Part shown: one piece after another, positions 5,249-5,626 of the stretch
Position numbering within the stretch: the stretch's first letter is position 1
How the letters are laid out: every line of letters starts with the position of its first letter
Source: an uncultured bacterium
GTDB lineage: Bacteria; Chloroflexota; Anaerolineae; JACIWP01
Assembly: GCA_903872005.1 (NCBI GenBank)
Contig: CAIQJD010000995.1
Location: forward strand, 1-5,626
Length of the DNA: 5,626 nt
Reading direction: 5' to 3'
Notes under the pieces: model-generated
Seen by the model: the letters and a program-made list of their open reading frames with translations, nothing else
What the model was told of the DNA's origin: nothing
Databases searched by the model: none
Translations under genes and position numbers: made by a program

Positions 5249-5626
5249 ATGAACACCGCCCGCTCATTCATCTCCCGCAACTGGCTGGGGCCGGCCGTGC
5301 TGGCGCTTCTGGTCGCCTTCCCCTTCCTGCTGTCGCTCCTGAGCGGCCAGCCGGTCTCGGCCGGCGCGCCCAAGTTCTGGCAAGGGATGCTCATTCAGGT
5401 CTTCATCCTGGCCGTTTACGCCATGAGCTATGACCTGCTGATGGGCTATACCGGCATCCTGAGCTTTGGGCATGCCATGTTCTTCGGCGCCGGCGCATAC
5501 ACGGCCGGCATCCTGCTCAAGCATGCCGGCTGGGCGCTGGGACCGACCATTCTGGCGGTGATTGGCGTCGCCATCGCGCAGAGCATCCTCATCGGGGTGG
5601 TCTCGCTGCGGGTGCGCGGCGTCTAC
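5249..5626 (+). CDS. livM: LivM-type ABC permease, 3'-truncated by window edge
   Basis: The N-terminal 126 codons of the second membrane subunit are visible, and the frame stays open to the right edge. A basic N-terminus (Arg5, Arg10) is followed by a membrane segment (about 13-32), a short external loop, then MLIQVFILAVYAMSYDLLMG (47-66). Next comes the family hallmark GYTGILSFGHAMFFGAGAY (66-84), another membrane stretch (about 97-118), and SLRVRGVY (119-126), which in LivM is normally followed by a F-A-x-x-T-L motif outside this window. It starts 10 bases after livH behind a strong Shine-Dalgarno. Spacing between the recognised motifs looks normal, so the long insertion of LivH is not mirrored in the visible part. 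Confidence 0.92.
   Translation, partial: MNTARSFISRNWLGPAVLALLVAFPFLLSLLSGQPVSAGAPKFWQGMLIQVFILAVYAMSYDLLMGYTGILSFGHAMFFGAGAYTAGILLKHAGWALGPTILAVIGVAIAQSILIGVVSLRVRGVY

Noticed and set aside
4117..5394. Long minus-strand open frame across livH and livM
   Set aside because: Its composition is dominated by Gln, Arg, Asp, His and Gly, mirroring hydrophobic codons on the other strand. It crosses a gene boundary and has no motif.
1..5626. tRNA/rRNA genes, CRISPR arrays, insertion sequences or attachment sites
   Set aside because: Almost every base lies in protein-coding genes of one operon. I saw no spaced direct repeats, transposase motifs, terminal inverted repeats or tRNA-like cloverleaf.

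Overview
The window is GC-rich DNA with all genes on the plus strand. It holds most of one ABC transporter operon of the branched-chain amino acid type (HAAT/Liv family), preceded by the end of an alpha/beta hydrolase gene. The best lineage guess is Chloroflexota (Anaerolineae-like). The substrate-binding lipoprotein has a lipobox followed directly by a roughly 40-residue Thr/Pro/Ala linker, a style common in lipoproteins of that phylum, and codon use is strongly G/C-ending. This is an inference from sequence style, not a placement.

Layout: (1) 3-698, an alpha/beta hydrolase cut by the left edge but with a complete Ser-Asp-His triad. (2) 699-822, a 124-base gap with a short GC hairpin and a strong Shine-Dalgarno sequence. 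(3) 823-2175, a Liv-type substrate-binding lipoprotein. (4) 2176-2254, a gap dominated by a perfect 15-bp inverted repeat (2196-2230). (5) 2255-3013, a LivG-type ATPase. (6) 3010-3714, a LivF-type ATPase overlapping livG by ATGA. (7) 3727-5238, a LivH-type permease that is much longer than usual. (8) 5249 to the right edge, the N-terminal 126 codons of a LivM-type permease.

How they work together: the lipoprotein captures a small solute (amino acid, amide or similar) outside the membrane. LivH and LivM form the membrane channel, and LivG and LivF power it with ATP. Genes from livG onward are packed with a 4-base overlap or 10-12 base gaps, and two Shine-Dalgarno sequences touch the preceding stop codon, so they are probably translationally coupled. 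The only sizeable internal gap lies after the binding-protein gene and holds the stem-loop. That fits differential expression, with more binding protein than membrane components.

The window is mostly a recognisable transporter operon, and I see no wholly new system. The two points most worth pursuing are the roughly 145-residue, probably membrane-spanning insertion in LivH and the perfect stem-loop without a U-tract between the binding-protein and livG genes. The transported substrate cannot be read from the sequence.
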